Shown piece by piece: positions 57,468-64,000 of a DNA stretch of 64,000 bases (positions within the stretch are counted from its first letter, which is position 1; every line of letters begins with the position of its first letter). The stretch is from the NCBI RefSeq assembly GCF_014705655.1, contig NZ_JACXIY010000014.1, positions 230,042 to 294,041 on the forward strand, written 5' to 3'. A program made the position numbers and the translations under genes. The notes under the pieces were generated by a model. It searched no databases. It was given only the letters and a program-made list of their open reading frames with translations, and was not told the DNA's origin. This stretch comes from Paenibacillus arenilitoris (GTDB taxonomy: Bacteria; Bacillota; Bacilli; Paenibacillales; Paenibacillaceae).

Positions 57468-58142
57468 TCACTTTTCCAGCACCGCATCGAGGAAAGCGAC
57501 GACGTTCGCGAGCCTCACCGTCTTCACGACCAGCTTCTCGTGATCGAACACGAGAAAGACGGGCAGAGCCCCGACGTCGAGCGCCTTCTTCAAGTCCAGC
57601 ACGTATTCGGGATCGTATTCGAGCCAGCCGACTCCGCCTTCGAATACGGAAGGAGCCTCCCGCTCCAAATAATCGCTGTCGTAGGGCAGCTTTGCGCCTT
57701 GCCCGTACAGGACGGTGGTCCGGTAGCTCCCTTCGCCGCCGGCGAATAAGCCAAGCCGCTTCAGCGTCTCCCGCTCGCTCATGCCCATCAGCATAAGCTC
57801 CTCCGGCGCGTCCGCCGCCTTCCCTCCGCCGGACGACAGGATCTGCACCTTCTGGCCGAGCTTCAAATGCTCCCACTTCAGCCGCGCGCCGGCCTCGTTG
57901 GTCAGCTTCGTGCCGGGCGGCACCCGCGCCGTATATTCCGCGCCCCAGTCGCCAATGTCCGTCCCCTGCTCATCCCGCTTCATCCACTCCGATACGTCGA
58001 AGGTAACGGCACGGTCTTCCTCGTTCAGGGCGCTCACGTAACCGATCATCGGTTCGTTGCGGTACTGTCCGTATGGCTTGCCCGAGCAGCCCGACATAAT
58101 CAGGCACGCGGCAAGCAAAATGCTTAACAAGGGTACTCTCAT
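57468..58142 (-). CDS. Putative lipoprotein, unknown function
   Basis: 224 residues. Signal peptide MRVPLLSILLAACLIMSGCSG ends in a lipobox (MSGC), so the protein is likely anchored outside the membrane. The mature part has VSALNEEDRAVTFDVSEWMKRDE, KLGQKVQILSSGGG (a small beta-barrel-like segment) and VFDHEKLVVKTVRLANVVAFLDAVLEK. No catalytic motif. Start ATG is 7 nt from GGGGGG, avoiding an ATG right on the site. It lies opposite to the ParB-like gene. Confidence 0.8.
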   Translation of the reverse strand: MRVPLLSILLAACLIMSGCSGKPYGQYRNEPMIGYVSALNEEDRAVTFDVSEWMKRDEQGTDIGDWGAEYTARVPPGTKLTNEAGARLKWEHLKLGQKVQILSSGGGKAADAPEELMLMGMSERETLKRLGLFAGGEGSYRTTVLYGQGAKLPYDSDYLEREAPSVFEGGVGWLEYDPEYVLDLKKALDVGALPVFLVFDHEKLVVKTVRLANVVAFLDAVLEK

Positions 58143-58291
58143 CGCCATGCCCCCCGGTTGCGGAATGCCGGCATGCGGTGCCGCCGCTTGAGCAGCCCGG
58201 CACGCCAATCATTTCCTCGATTGCGCTCATAAGCTATAATAATAGAGACTGATGATACGTTTGCTTTGCATTACCTTAAGGAGACTATCGA

Positions 58292-59320
58292 ATGGACATT
58301 ATCGAAATTTTAACGGATTTGATCGACGAGGATAAGGAGCAGCCCAGGTACCAGTTCGACGAGGAAGCGCTCGAGGAGTTGATGAAGAGCATCGAGGAGC
58401 TCGGCCTGCTCTCGCCGATCAAGGTGCGGGCGACGGAAGGCGGCCGGTACAAAATCATTTACGGCAACCGCCGCTACAAAGCGAGCAAGAGGCTTGGCCG
58501 CGCGACCATTCCGTGCATCGTCTCGACCGTTACCGACGAGATGGAAATTTACCTCGAGCAAATCGCGGAAAATTTGACGCGCGAAGGCTTCTCGCCGATC
58601 GAGGAGGCGGAGGCGTTCCACAAGCTGCTGAACGATCCGAAGTTCCGGAGCTCCGCGAAATTTTTGTCGGGCAAGCTCGGCAAGCCGGAGAGCTATATCA
58701 AGAACAAGTGCGAGCTGCTGAAGTTCGGGAACGCGGTCAAGAAGCTGATCGTCGGCGGCACCGAGATCCGGAAGGACAAGCTGACCGAGGACCAGCTGCT
58801 GCCTTTGAAGGACCTGCCCATCGAGCACCGCGATCCGCTCGCGCTGATCGCAGCCAGAGACGAGCTTCCGGTCAGCGACGTGAAGAAGATCGCGAAGCTG
58901 TTCAAGGACAAGACGATTTCGAGCGGCACGAAGGACAAGCTGCTCTTCAAGACGGGAAGCGGCCTGATCGAGACATGGTCGACCTACGAGGCGAACAAAG
59001 CCGAGCGCGCGAAGCCGGCCGCGGAACCTGCGGCGAAGGCCGCCAGGCAAGCCGGCCAGCCGGTGCAGACCGCGGGCGGAGATGCGAAGCCGCCGTCTCC
59101 GGCGGCCGCGGCTTCGCCGGTCGAACTGAAGCTGAAGAAGCTGGCCGCCTCGCTGCCGGCCTTCAGCCCGCTCCCTTCGGATGCGTTCGCATCCGCCGCA
59201 GCGCTCCTCCCGTCCGCCGCCGGCGAAATCGACGCCTTGATCGACAACCTGGAGAAGCATCTGGCGGAATGGAAGGCGGTGCGCGAACTGGCGAACGCCG
59301 CCAAAGCCGCGGCAGAATAA
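58292..59320 (+). CDS. ParB/Spo0J-family nucleoid protein-like
   Basis: 342 residues. N-terminal ParB nuclease-like domain with the EQPRYQFDEEALEELMKSIEELGLLSPIKVR segment and the conserved box YKIIYGNRRYKASKRLG (GxRR, here GNRR). A helix-turn-helix follows near 115-160 (LTREGFSPIEEAEAFHKLL, FLSGKLGKPESYIKNKCELLKF). The C-terminal 110 residues are an Ala/Pro/Lys-rich linker and a helix (EIDALIDNLEKHLAEWKAV). It is not next to parA or gidB, so it is a secondary ParB paralogue. CTPase/DNA binding inferred. Confidence 0.9.
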   Translation: MDIIEILTDLIDEDKEQPRYQFDEEALEELMKSIEELGLLSPIKVRATEGGRYKIIYGNRRYKASKRLGRATIPCIVSTVTDEMEIYLEQIAENLTREGFSPIEEAEAFHKLLNDPKFRSSAKFLSGKLGKPESYIKNKCELLKFGNAVKKLIVGGTEIRKDKLTEDQLLPLKDLPIEHRDPLALIAARDELPVSDVKKIAKLFKDKTISSGTKDKLLFKTGSGLIETWSTYEANKAERAKPAAEPAAKAARQAGQPVQTAGGDAKPPSPAAAASPVELKLKKLAASLPAFSPLPSDAFASAAALLPSAAGEIDALIDNLEKHLAEWKAVRELANAAKAAAE

Positions 59321-59328
59321 GCGAAATC

Positions 59329-59382
59329 GAAGCAGGCTGTATCTCTTGCCCGTCGGCGGAGAGGCAGCCTGCTTCCGCTTTT
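59329..59382 (+). terminator. Intrinsic terminator of the ParB-like gene
   Basis: GAAGCAGGCTG...CAGCCTGCTTC (11-bp arms, 24-nt loop) followed by CGCTTTT, 9 bp past the stop. Confidence 0.75.
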
Positions 59383-59413
59383 GCGGGGGCGCTGCCGGAA
59401 CGTGCTTGACCGG

Positions 59414-60556
59414 CTAGCGGTCCGGCTTCAATCTGGTCGCCCGGATCCAGCCTCGGGCAAGACCCGGAGCGAGGCCGGACGCGGCCGCCAGCCATTTCCC
59501 CGCGGACGGCACGCCGAGCAGCTTATGCAGCAGGCCGCCCCAGCGCAGCGGTCCGGCGAATTCCCGCCGGACGGCGCGCTCATACTCCCGCTGCCATTCG
59601 GCAAGCGAGCAGGCGCCTCGCAAATAGCGGGCGGCAAGCGGAACGCACAGCGCCGCCGAGCGAAGCGCCATCGACATGCCGTCCCCGCATAGGGGAGGCA
59701 GCATCGAGGCGGCGTCGCCGAGCAGCGGCATCCCGTCCCACGCCCGCGGGCGGCGGCTTAGGAATACCGGCGCGACCGCCGCCTGCGTGCCGTCCGCCGG
59801 CTCTGCGCGCGACAGCCGCGCCGCGAGGACCGGATGCCTCCGCGCCGCTTCCCCTATAAAATCCAGCACCGATTTGCCCGATTGCGCGAATGACCGCCGC
59901 TCCAATAGGGCTGCCGCGTTGACAAGCCCTCCTTCCACTTGGCAGAGACCCAAGTACCCCCCGGGGAACAGATACATCTCTACGGCCTGCTCCATCGCGA
60001 TGCCGCGAAAATGCGATTTCACGCCCAAATACGCCGACTTCTCGGGACCGTCCGGCCGATAACCCGGCAGCCCGGGGCGACGGTTCGCGCCCCACGCGCA
60101 CAGCACGGCCCGCGCTTGCAGCGCGCTCGTTGCGCCGCCTCGCTTCGTCTCGACCAAATAGCGCTCTCCGTCCGGATAAACCGCCGTCACCGCCGTGCCG
60201 GCAAGCAGCTCGACTCCGGCCGACCGCGCCTCGGCGTGCAGGACCGCGTCCAGCGAATAGCGGCTTATCCCCCACGCCTCGCCGGGCAGCGGCTGCTCGA
60301 TCTCGGCGCCGCTAGCGAAGCGCAGCCGTACGCGCGCGATCCGGCTCGGGCCGAGCGCGCGCACCGCCTCTGCCAGCCCAAGCGCCGAGAGTGTGCTTCG
60401 CGATTCCGGCGACATAAACTCCCCGCACACCTTGTGGCGCGGAAACGATTGGCGGTCGATCAGCACCGTCTGCCAGCCGCGGTCCGCAAGCGCCTTAGCC
60501 ATGGCGCTGCCCGCGACGCCCGCGCCGAGTACCGCCGCATCCACGCTACGCGTCAT
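59414..60556 (-). CDS. FAD-dependent oxidoreductase of the type III PKS operon
   Basis: 380 residues, PHBH-fold flavoprotein related to geranylgeranyl reductases and tailoring hydroxylases. FAD-binding AAVLGAGVAGSAMAKALADRG at residue 7, HKVCGEFMSPES near 43, and GMPLLGDAASMLPPLCGDGMSMALRSA near 280 (the GD motif). Starts 1 bp after the methyltransferase stop, with CGGAG at 9 nt, so it is third in the operon. It probably oxidises or reduces the polyketide product. Confidence 0.9.
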   Translation of the reverse strand: MTRSVDAAVLGAGVAGSAMAKALADRGWQTVLIDRQSFPRHKVCGEFMSPESRSTLSALGLAEAVRALGPSRIARVRLRFASGAEIEQPLPGEAWGISRYSLDAVLHAEARSAGVELLAGTAVTAVYPDGERYLVETKRGGATSALQARAVLCAWGANRRPGLPGYRPDGPEKSAYLGVKSHFRGIAMEQAVEMYLFPGGYLGLCQVEGGLVNAAALLERRSFAQSGKSVLDFIGEAARRHPVLAARLSRAEPADGTQAAVAPVFLSRRPRAWDGMPLLGDAASMLPPLCGDGMSMALRSAALCVPLAARYLRGACSLAEWQREYERAVRREFAGPLRWGGLLHKLLGVPSAGKWLAAASGLAPGLARGWIRATRLKPDR

Positions 60557-60557
60557 G

Positions 60558-61292
60558 TTAATCAACTCCGCCCGCTGAATTCGAATCCCGCTTGCCGATG
60601 ACGACCGCGTAACGGAACAACGGCCGCCAGGCGCAGTACATCCCGCCAGAGTCAAGCGCCCCTTCGAGCTCCCGCCAATCTTCCCGGCGGAATCCCTTCG
60701 CCACCGACAGCGGCCCGTCATGCCGGATATACCGGTTAGAAGACAGAACGCGGGTAGCGAGCCATACCGCCGACCAAGCGATCCAATGGCGGTGAATGTC
60801 GTTCAGGACGACGCCAAGGCGCGACGCCTTCAGCATGCTTGCCGCGACCGCCGGAAGCTCCTCCCTGCCGAAATGATGCGCGAACTGCGTTCCCGTCACG
60901 ATATCCGCGCAGCCCTCGGATAGTCCGAACAGGCTGCCCCGCCTTACGTTGACGCGGGACTCGCCGCGGAACAGCCCCCGCGCTTCCTCGCAAGCCTCCT
61001 CCGTCACGTCCACTAACGTAATCGTCATGTCGAGCCGGTTGTCGTCCGCCCAGCGCAGCAGCCGGCGGTTGACATCGCCCGAGCCCGCGCCGACGTCCAG
61101 AATCGACAGCCGCTCCGGCTTGCCCGCCGCCTTCCACAGCCGCCTTACGCCATGCAGCGTAGGCGCGGCCGCGGCGAACAGCCGGTTGAGCAGGCGGAGC
61201 TCCCGAAGCGCCTCGCGAAGCTCGGGGCCGCCGCTTGCGAAGTCGTCCATCAGCTCGGCCGCGGCGGCCCGCTCGCGCAGCGCGCTAAGCAT
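60558..61292 (-). CDS. SAM-dependent methyltransferase of the type III PKS operon
   Basis: 244 residues. SAM-binding motif I ILDVGAGSGDVNRRLL near residue 63, acidic motif II TITLVDVTEEACEEA near 90, and RRGSLFGL, GTQFAHHFGREELPAV downstream, typical class I. It overlaps the stop of the polyketide synthase gene (TTATGCTTAG), so the two are coupled. Likely methylates a phenol, hydroxyl or carboxyl of the type III product. Confidence 0.92.
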   Translation of the reverse strand: MLSALRERAAAAELMDDFASGGPELREALRELRLLNRLFAAAAPTLHGVRRLWKAAGKPERLSILDVGAGSGDVNRRLLRWADDNRLDMTITLVDVTEEACEEARGLFRGESRVNVRRGSLFGLSEGCADIVTGTQFAHHFGREELPAVAASMLKASRLGVVLNDIHRHWIAWSAVWLATRVLSSNRYIRHDGPLSVAKGFRREDWRELEGALDSGGMYCAWRPLFRYAVVIGKRDSNSAGGVD

Positions 61293-62433
61293 AAGCGCCG
61301 TCCGCGAGCCGCTCCCTCTTCGGCGCGGACGGGACGTAATCGAGCTTGATCATCTCCGCGGTCAAGCCGGGACCGAAAGCAAGCGCGATGCCGCTCGCGC
61401 CCGCCGATCCGTCAGCAGCCAGCTTCTCCCGCATCGCGCTAAGCACGAACAGGATCGTGGCGGACGATACGTTGCCGATCTCCCGAAGCACGCCGAGGCT
61501 CGGGGCGACTTGCCCGTCCGTCAGCCCGTAATGCGACTGCAGCGTTTCGATGATCCCTTTGCCGCCCGGATGAATCGCCCACAGCTCCGGCTTCTCTCCC
61601 CCGCACAGCCGCTCGATCTCCGCCGGTATCGATTCCCCGATAAGGCGCGGGATGGCCGGCGACAAATACAGGTCGAAGCCATAATTGCCGACCTCCCACA
61701 CCATCTCGCCGGCGCCGCCTTCGAGCAGCACCGAGCGGGCATCGCCAAGCCGGAATACCGGCCGCTGCCGATCGCCGGCCGCGCCGACGACGCACGCCGA
61801 AGCCCCGTCGCCGAAGAAGGAGGCGCCGAACAGCGAATCCCGATCGCCTGCCGGCTGAATATGGAGCGTGCACAGCTCCACGCATACGATCAGCACGAGC
61901 GCGTCCCGAAAGCCCGACGCGAGCTGCTTCGCCAGGCAAATCGCCTTGAGCCCGGCCGCGCAGCCGATGAACGTAAGCGGGATCCGCGTTACGTCCGGAG
62001 CCAGTCCAAGCTCCCGGACGAGGGCGGCGTCCATGCCGGGGAGGAACTGCCCCGTGCAGCTGACCGTCATCAGATGCGTAACGGCTCCGGCATCCCCCCC
62101 GGCTTCCGCCAGCGCCTGGCGGGCGGCCCTAAGCCCGAGCGGCACGGCTTCCTGCTTGTATTTGGCCATGCGCTCGGCCGTCGTTGGGGCGCTCTCCCCG
62201 GAGGCCAGCGGAAAATAACGGCAATCCGCCGCTTCGGCCAGCAGGTTCGGCTCGCACGTATAGCGCCGCTCCACCCCGCATTGCTTGAATATCCGCCTTG
62301 CCCAGCGCGCTTCGTCCGGCCTGTCCGCAAGCGCGTCGACCAGCCTGCGCCCCGTATCCCCTTGGTCAAGCCGGTATGCCGGCAAAGCCGTTCCGATTCC
62401 CAATATCGCGATGCCCGAATTTGTACGCTCCAT
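61285..62433 (-). CDS. Type III polyketide synthase (chalcone/stilbene synthase family)
   Basis: 382 residues. Catalytic triad: Cys158 in IPLTFIGCAAGLKAI, His288 in WAIHPGGKGIIE and Asn321 in REIGNVSSATILFVL. Other family marks: FLPGMDAALVRELGL, SLFGASFFGDGASACVV and AFGPGLTAEMIKLD near the C-terminus. It condenses malonyl-CoA units on an acyl starter to form alkylpyrones, resorcinols or similar. Bacillus BpsA makes aliphatic pyrones; the tailoring genes here differ (SAM methyltransferase plus FAD enzyme). First of three coupled genes. ATG after AGAGGATGGATTCGC. Confidence 0.95.
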   Translation of the reverse strand: MERTNSGIAILGIGTALPAYRLDQGDTGRRLVDALADRPDEARWARRIFKQCGVERRYTCEPNLLAEAADCRYFPLASGESAPTTAERMAKYKQEAVPLGLRAARQALAEAGGDAGAVTHLMTVSCTGQFLPGMDAALVRELGLAPDVTRIPLTFIGCAAGLKAICLAKQLASGFRDALVLIVCVELCTLHIQPAGDRDSLFGASFFGDGASACVVGAAGDRQRPVFRLGDARSVLLEGGAGEMVWEVGNYGFDLYLSPAIPRLIGESIPAEIERLCGGEKPELWAIHPGGKGIIETLQSHYGLTDGQVAPSLGVLREIGNVSSATILFVLSAMREKLAADGSAGASGIALAFGPGLTAEMIKLDYVPSAPKRERLADGAYA

Positions 62434-62706
62434 GCGAATCCATCCTCTCTATGCCAACGCGGACGAGTTGGCTGTTATAGACAAGTCTATTCGCCGGGGC
62501 GGCGCGATATGATACGGAATAAACAAGCTCTTTATGGCAGCAAAGGCAGAATAGAGGGACGAATCCTCGTTCTCGCGGAAAATTTTGACTCGGGTGTTCC
62601 GCCGACGCTTTAAACGTCAACCGGTATTCGCCCGGGATGAAGCCGATGGAATAGGATTGTAACAAACTTGAAACATATTCTTCATCTTGCTTTAACACAA
62701 ACCGCC

Positions 62707-62785
62707 TATAATGAAAACAACCCCCTTTTGTAATATATAAATGTTGAAGACCCGCGGCACCGTTTGCCGCGGGTCACTTTTTTTT
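62707..62785 (+). ncRNA. Possible short transcript or bidirectional terminator region
   Basis: Plus-strand TATAAT at 62707-62712, with only a poor -35, is followed 37 bp later by a perfect terminator (GACCCGCGGCA / TGCCGCGGGTC stem and eight Ts, 62749-62785). A 65-nt RNA would result. No gene lies on the plus strand here, so this may instead be a hairpin ending the minus-strand gene at 62792. The remaining stretch 62434-62706, upstream of the polyketide synthase, shows no other feature. Confidence 0.35.
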
Positions 62786-62791
62786 GCCCAA

Positions 62792-63652
62792 TTACTCCTG
62801 GCGCGTCAATTCGACCAGCACGACCTCCGGCCGGTTGAACAGCCGCTGCGGGATGATGCTGTTGCCGAGCCCCCTGCTCACGATCATCGCCGATTCGCCC
62901 TCCGTATACATGCCGCCGTCGTACTTCGGCAGGACGCCTTGGCCCGGCGCGACCAAGCCGCCGACGAACGGCAGCCGGACTTGCCCGCCGTGCGCATGGC
63001 CGGAGAACGTGACGTCCATCTCGCGCCGCACGTACGCCTCGAACAGCTCGGGCCGGTGCGACAGCAGCAGCGTGAACGCCTCCCCAGCCTCCTTCGTCTC
63101 CTCGAGAGCCGCGTCGAGATGCGCGTTGATCTTGTCGAAGTTGCCGTCTTCCACCCGGTTGAACATCGGATCGTCCACGCCGGCGATGCGGATCTCTCCT
63201 CCTCCACGCGCGATCATCCCGCTTTGGTTGCGCAGCACCCGGACGCCCGCCCGCTCGAGCTCGATTTGGAGCGGCTTGAACTTGTTCTCGCCGTACTCAT
63301 GGTTCCCCGTCACGTAGTAGACCGGCGCCAGCTTCGTCAGCTCGCGCATGAGAATCACGCTGGCCTCCGCCTCATATTTTCGCCTGTCGACCAGGTCGCC
63401 CGTGAACACGATCAGATCGGGCTTCAGCTTGCCGACCTTGCCGACCAGCCGCCGCTGCCCCTTCCCGAACGACTTGCTGTGCAGGTCCGTCAGATGGACG
63501 ATCCGGTAATCGTCGAACGCTTCGGGCAGCTTGGCCGAGCCGACGGTAAATCTCGTAATGCCGATCGCGTTGTTTTCGTAATATAAGAACGCCGCCAGGA
63601 ATAGAACGGCAGCCATCACGCAGAGGATGACCCTTTTCGCTTTTTTGCTCAC
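62792..63652 (-). CDS. Membrane-anchored metallophosphoesterase (YkuE-like)
   Basis: 286 residues. An N-terminal membrane helix (RVILCVMAAVLFLAAFLYY, residues 7-25) is followed by a calcineurin-like domain: HLTDLHSKSFGKGQ near 55, VFTGDLVDRRKYE, YVTGNHEYGENKF, LLSHRPELFEAY and FSGHAHGGQVRLPF. All metal-binding motifs are intact. Homologues (YkuE, YaeI) hydrolyse phosphodiester or pyrophosphate lipids at the membrane. Start is a GTG after GGGGGA. It lies just downstream of a palindromic repeat element. Confidence 0.9.
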   Translation of the reverse strand: MSKKAKRVILCVMAAVLFLAAFLYYENNAIGITRFTVGSAKLPEAFDDYRIVHLTDLHSKSFGKGQRRLVGKVGKLKPDLIVFTGDLVDRRKYEAEASVILMRELTKLAPVYYVTGNHEYGENKFKPLQIELERAGVRVLRNQSGMIARGGGEIRIAGVDDPMFNRVEDGNFDKINAHLDAALEETKEAGEAFTLLLSHRPELFEAYVRREMDVTFSGHAHGGQVRLPFVGGLVAPGQGVLPKYDGGMYTEGESAMIVSRGLGNSIIPQRLFNRPEVVLVELTRQE

Positions 63653-63702
63653 GGCACGGTCCCCCTTCTTTCGAATACCGGTCATTTAATCGCGCGCGTT
63701 AG

Positions 63703-63881
63703 TGTCAATAGTTGAAATTAAATCAGCTTTCCGGGTTTTCGCGAGCTGTGCAAGCTCAATATTTGAAATAAAAATGGCTTGTCTCGTTCATAGACGTCCG
63801 AATATCCCCGATTAGTTTCAAATCCCGAAATAAATTCGCGTTTTCCCACGGTTATCCTCTGAATTGTTTCAGAATTTGAAA
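63703..63881. repeat. Composite palindromic repeat element, copy 3
   Basis: Boxes at 63703, 63754, 63817 and 63867 (spacing 51, 63, 50 bp). This copy is more degenerate: box 1 TGTCA, box 2 GCTCA in the left arm, box 3 CGAAA in the right arm, box 4 perfect. Spacer inverted repeats are CAGCT...AGCTG (boxes 1-2) and AATTC...GAATT (boxes 3-4). Located upstream of the metallophosphoesterase start and directly before the 32-bp tandem repeat. The rest of the 63653-64000 gap shows no gene. Confidence 0.8.
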
Positions 63882-63889
63882 TTAACCCG

Positions 63890-64000
63890 CCGGGCGGCCG
63901 AGGCGCGAGGCGGACGGGACGCCGGGCAGCCGGGGCGCGAGGCGGCGGGGACGCCGGGCGGCCGAGGCGCGAGGCGGACGGGACGCCGGGCAGACGAGGC
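63890..64000. repeat. GC-rich 32-bp tandem repeat running off the window
   Basis: Units start at 63890, 63922, 63954 and 63986, each beginning CCGGGC(G/A)GCCG. Units 1 and 3 are identical; unit 2 has A instead of G at position 7 and four other changes; the fourth is cut by the window end and starts like unit 2, suggesting an alternating 64-bp period. The unit length is not a multiple of 3, arguing against a coding repeat. Starts 9 bp after the last palindromic box. Confidence 0.85.

Noticed and set aside
60949..62613. 554-codon plus-strand frame opposite the type III polyketide synthase
   Set aside because: Shadow of the synthase and methyltransferase, no domain seen.

Overview
The window looks like a chromosomal segment of a GC-rich, spore-forming, low-branching Gram-positive bacterium of the Paenibacillaceae (Paenibacillus/Cohnella-like). 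The evidence is: strong AGGAGG-type ribosome binding sites with frequent TTG and GTG starts, lipoprotein solute-binding proteins, a GlpP antiterminator, a yybP-ykoY manganese riboswitch, a B. subtilis-like xpaC/telA pair, DUF3231 and coat-like sporulation genes, and sigma-A style promoters. The genus is inference. I saw no rRNA, tRNA, transposase, phage module or CRISPR array.

Region by region. 1-7841 (minus): a glycerol-3-phosphate/glycerophosphodiester uptake unit. It holds a metallophosphoesterase, the antiterminator GlpP, an intrinsic terminator in the leader, then a ugp-type binding protein, HAD phosphatase, ATPase, two permeases and two glycerophosphodiester phosphodiesterases. 7966-12106: AraC regulator, PhyH-type dioxygenase, DHA2 efflux pump, thymidine kinase. 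12190-23491 (minus): a large Ter stress-response island with four TerD paralogues, a citrate-lyase-like enzyme, an 830-residue PRTase/TRSP/StiP/PELOTA fusion, a HAD enzyme, an ATP-grasp enzyme, XpaC-like and TelA proteins, and a TerC behind a manganese riboswitch. 23748-29245: a tiny membrane protein coupled to a thioredoxin, an ABC-F protein with an attenuator leader, and a ketosynthase III fused to a haem-oxygenase-like domain with an unrecognised partner. 29360-36059: TraB/GumN protein, coat-like protein, MarR regulator, M15 peptidase, MFS pump, luciferase-like monooxygenase and its probable Rrf2 regulator. 36206-39914 (minus): an operon headed by an ECF sigma factor. 40107-50467: scattered accessory enzymes (aldo-keto reductase, VOC proteins, APH-, AAC(3)- and beta-lactamase-like proteins, DUF3231, DUF2203, GNAT, Lrp, MBL). 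50537-57319 (minus): an arabinan/arabinoside utilisation operon under a LacI regulator with matching operators. 57468-63652: lipoprotein, ParB-like protein, type III polyketide synthase operon, membrane-anchored metallophosphoesterase.

The most unusual signal is non-coding. Three intergenic regions (9803-9981, 32846-33025, 63703-63881) carry the same composite element: four TTTCA-N5-TGAAA palindromes whose starts are spaced 51, 62 and 51 bp apart to within 1 bp, while the sequence between boxes is not conserved but keeps short inverted repeats. A fourth locus (48943-49144) has seven GTGAGGC-type palindromes spaced 21-51-21-21-51-22 bp, sharing the 51-bp register with an unrelated box sequence. 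A 32-bp GC-rich tandem repeat begins right after the last box of the third element and runs off the window end. I do not recognise these repeats as any described family.
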